Shown piece by piece: positions 63,771-64,000 of a DNA stretch of 64,000 nt. Position 1 is the stretch's first letter, and each line of letters begins with the position of its first letter. Below the pieces are notes generated by a model, which worked only from the letters and a program-made list of their open reading frames with translations, was not told where the DNA came from and searched no databases. A program made the position numbers and the translations under genes. The stretch comes from Paulinella micropora (taxonomy: Eukaryota; Cercozoa; Imbricatea; Euglyphida). The stretch spans positions 1,109,564 to 1,173,563 of the forward strand of contig BJOX01000019.1 of assembly GCA_009731375.1 (NCBI GenBank). Reading direction: 5' to 3'.

Positions 63771-63897
63771 ATACTTATTACATGCATACATACATACGTA
63801 CGGTCGGGCCGAGGATGGACCAACAGCTTAGAGGCCCAGCCGGGTGAGTGAGGAGGAGGAGGGAAGAGAAGGAGGCGGGGGGAAGAGGGAGAAGGGG

Positions 63898-64000
63898 NNN
63901 NNNNNNNNNNNNNNNNNNNNNNNNNNNNNNNNNNNNNNNNNNNNNNNNNNNNNNNNNNNNNNNNNNNNNNNNNNNNNNNNNNNNNNNNNNNNNNNNNNNN
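63898..64000. other. Assembly gap at window end
   Basis: A run of N to the end of the window, preceded by a G/A-rich tract. Confidence 0.98.

Noticed and set aside
63313-63847. Thr/Tyr/Ile/His and Met/Tyr/Val/Cys repeat frames
   Set aside because: Translations of CATA arrays.

Overview
This window is repeat-dominated eukaryotic nuclear DNA. Nearly all recognisable coding sequence belongs to retroelements or to an integrated virus. I found no ordinary cellular gene, rRNA or tRNA. Simple repeats (CT/CA, TTC/ATT/GTT, TA, CATA), five runs of N and nested LTR retrotransposons show it is a draft assembly of a eukaryote. The host cannot be named from sequence; an alga or other protist is my guess, because polinton-like viruses (PLVs) usually integrate in such genomes.

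Layout. 1-450 is CT/CA microsatellite. 1457-12817 is one complete minus-strand Ty3/Gypsy-type LTR retrotransposon with ~240-bp TG..CA LTRs and a TTGT target duplication. It carries gag, protease, RT, RNase H, integrase and an extra C-terminal domain, and it sits inside a dispersed repeat (REP-A). 13589-16120 holds a broken plus-strand Copia-like gag. 16107-20390 is a minus-strand gag/protease remnant of another element. 20700-21455 is a repeat mosaic with 116-bp inverted arms. 21830-24900 is a minus-strand Copia pol remnant containing a fold-back palindrome. 24900-28050 has no recognised gene. 28543-33020 is a minus-strand Gypsy pol remnant, split by a TIR transposon (28967-30559) and carrying an inverted RNase H segment. 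33009-36779 contains two copies of a ~1-kb AT-rich repeat around a Copia RNase H scrap. 37709-39533 is a Copia gag/protease fragment.

41512-49557 is a full-length Copia-type element with nearly identical 406/407-bp LTRs and a GCGGC target duplication, but with many frame breaks. 49979-51260 is a further Copia integrase fragment. Two of the Copia elements carry a MYND-type zinc finger between the gag zinc knuckle and the protease region.

The most notable feature is at about 53250-59210: a ~6-kb endogenous PLV fragment on the minus strand. It encodes, 5' to 3', a large proline-rich protein (5'-truncated), a FtsK/HerA-type packaging ATPase, two small unknown proteins, a double-jelly-roll-type major capsid protein and the first ~60 residues of a probable minor capsid (penton) protein. 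These are virion assembly genes. No polymerase, helicase or integrase of the virus remains. Copia-gag-like sequence flanks it on both sides, so virus and retroelement sequences are interleaved. 59950-64000 is repeat-rich and ends in a gap.
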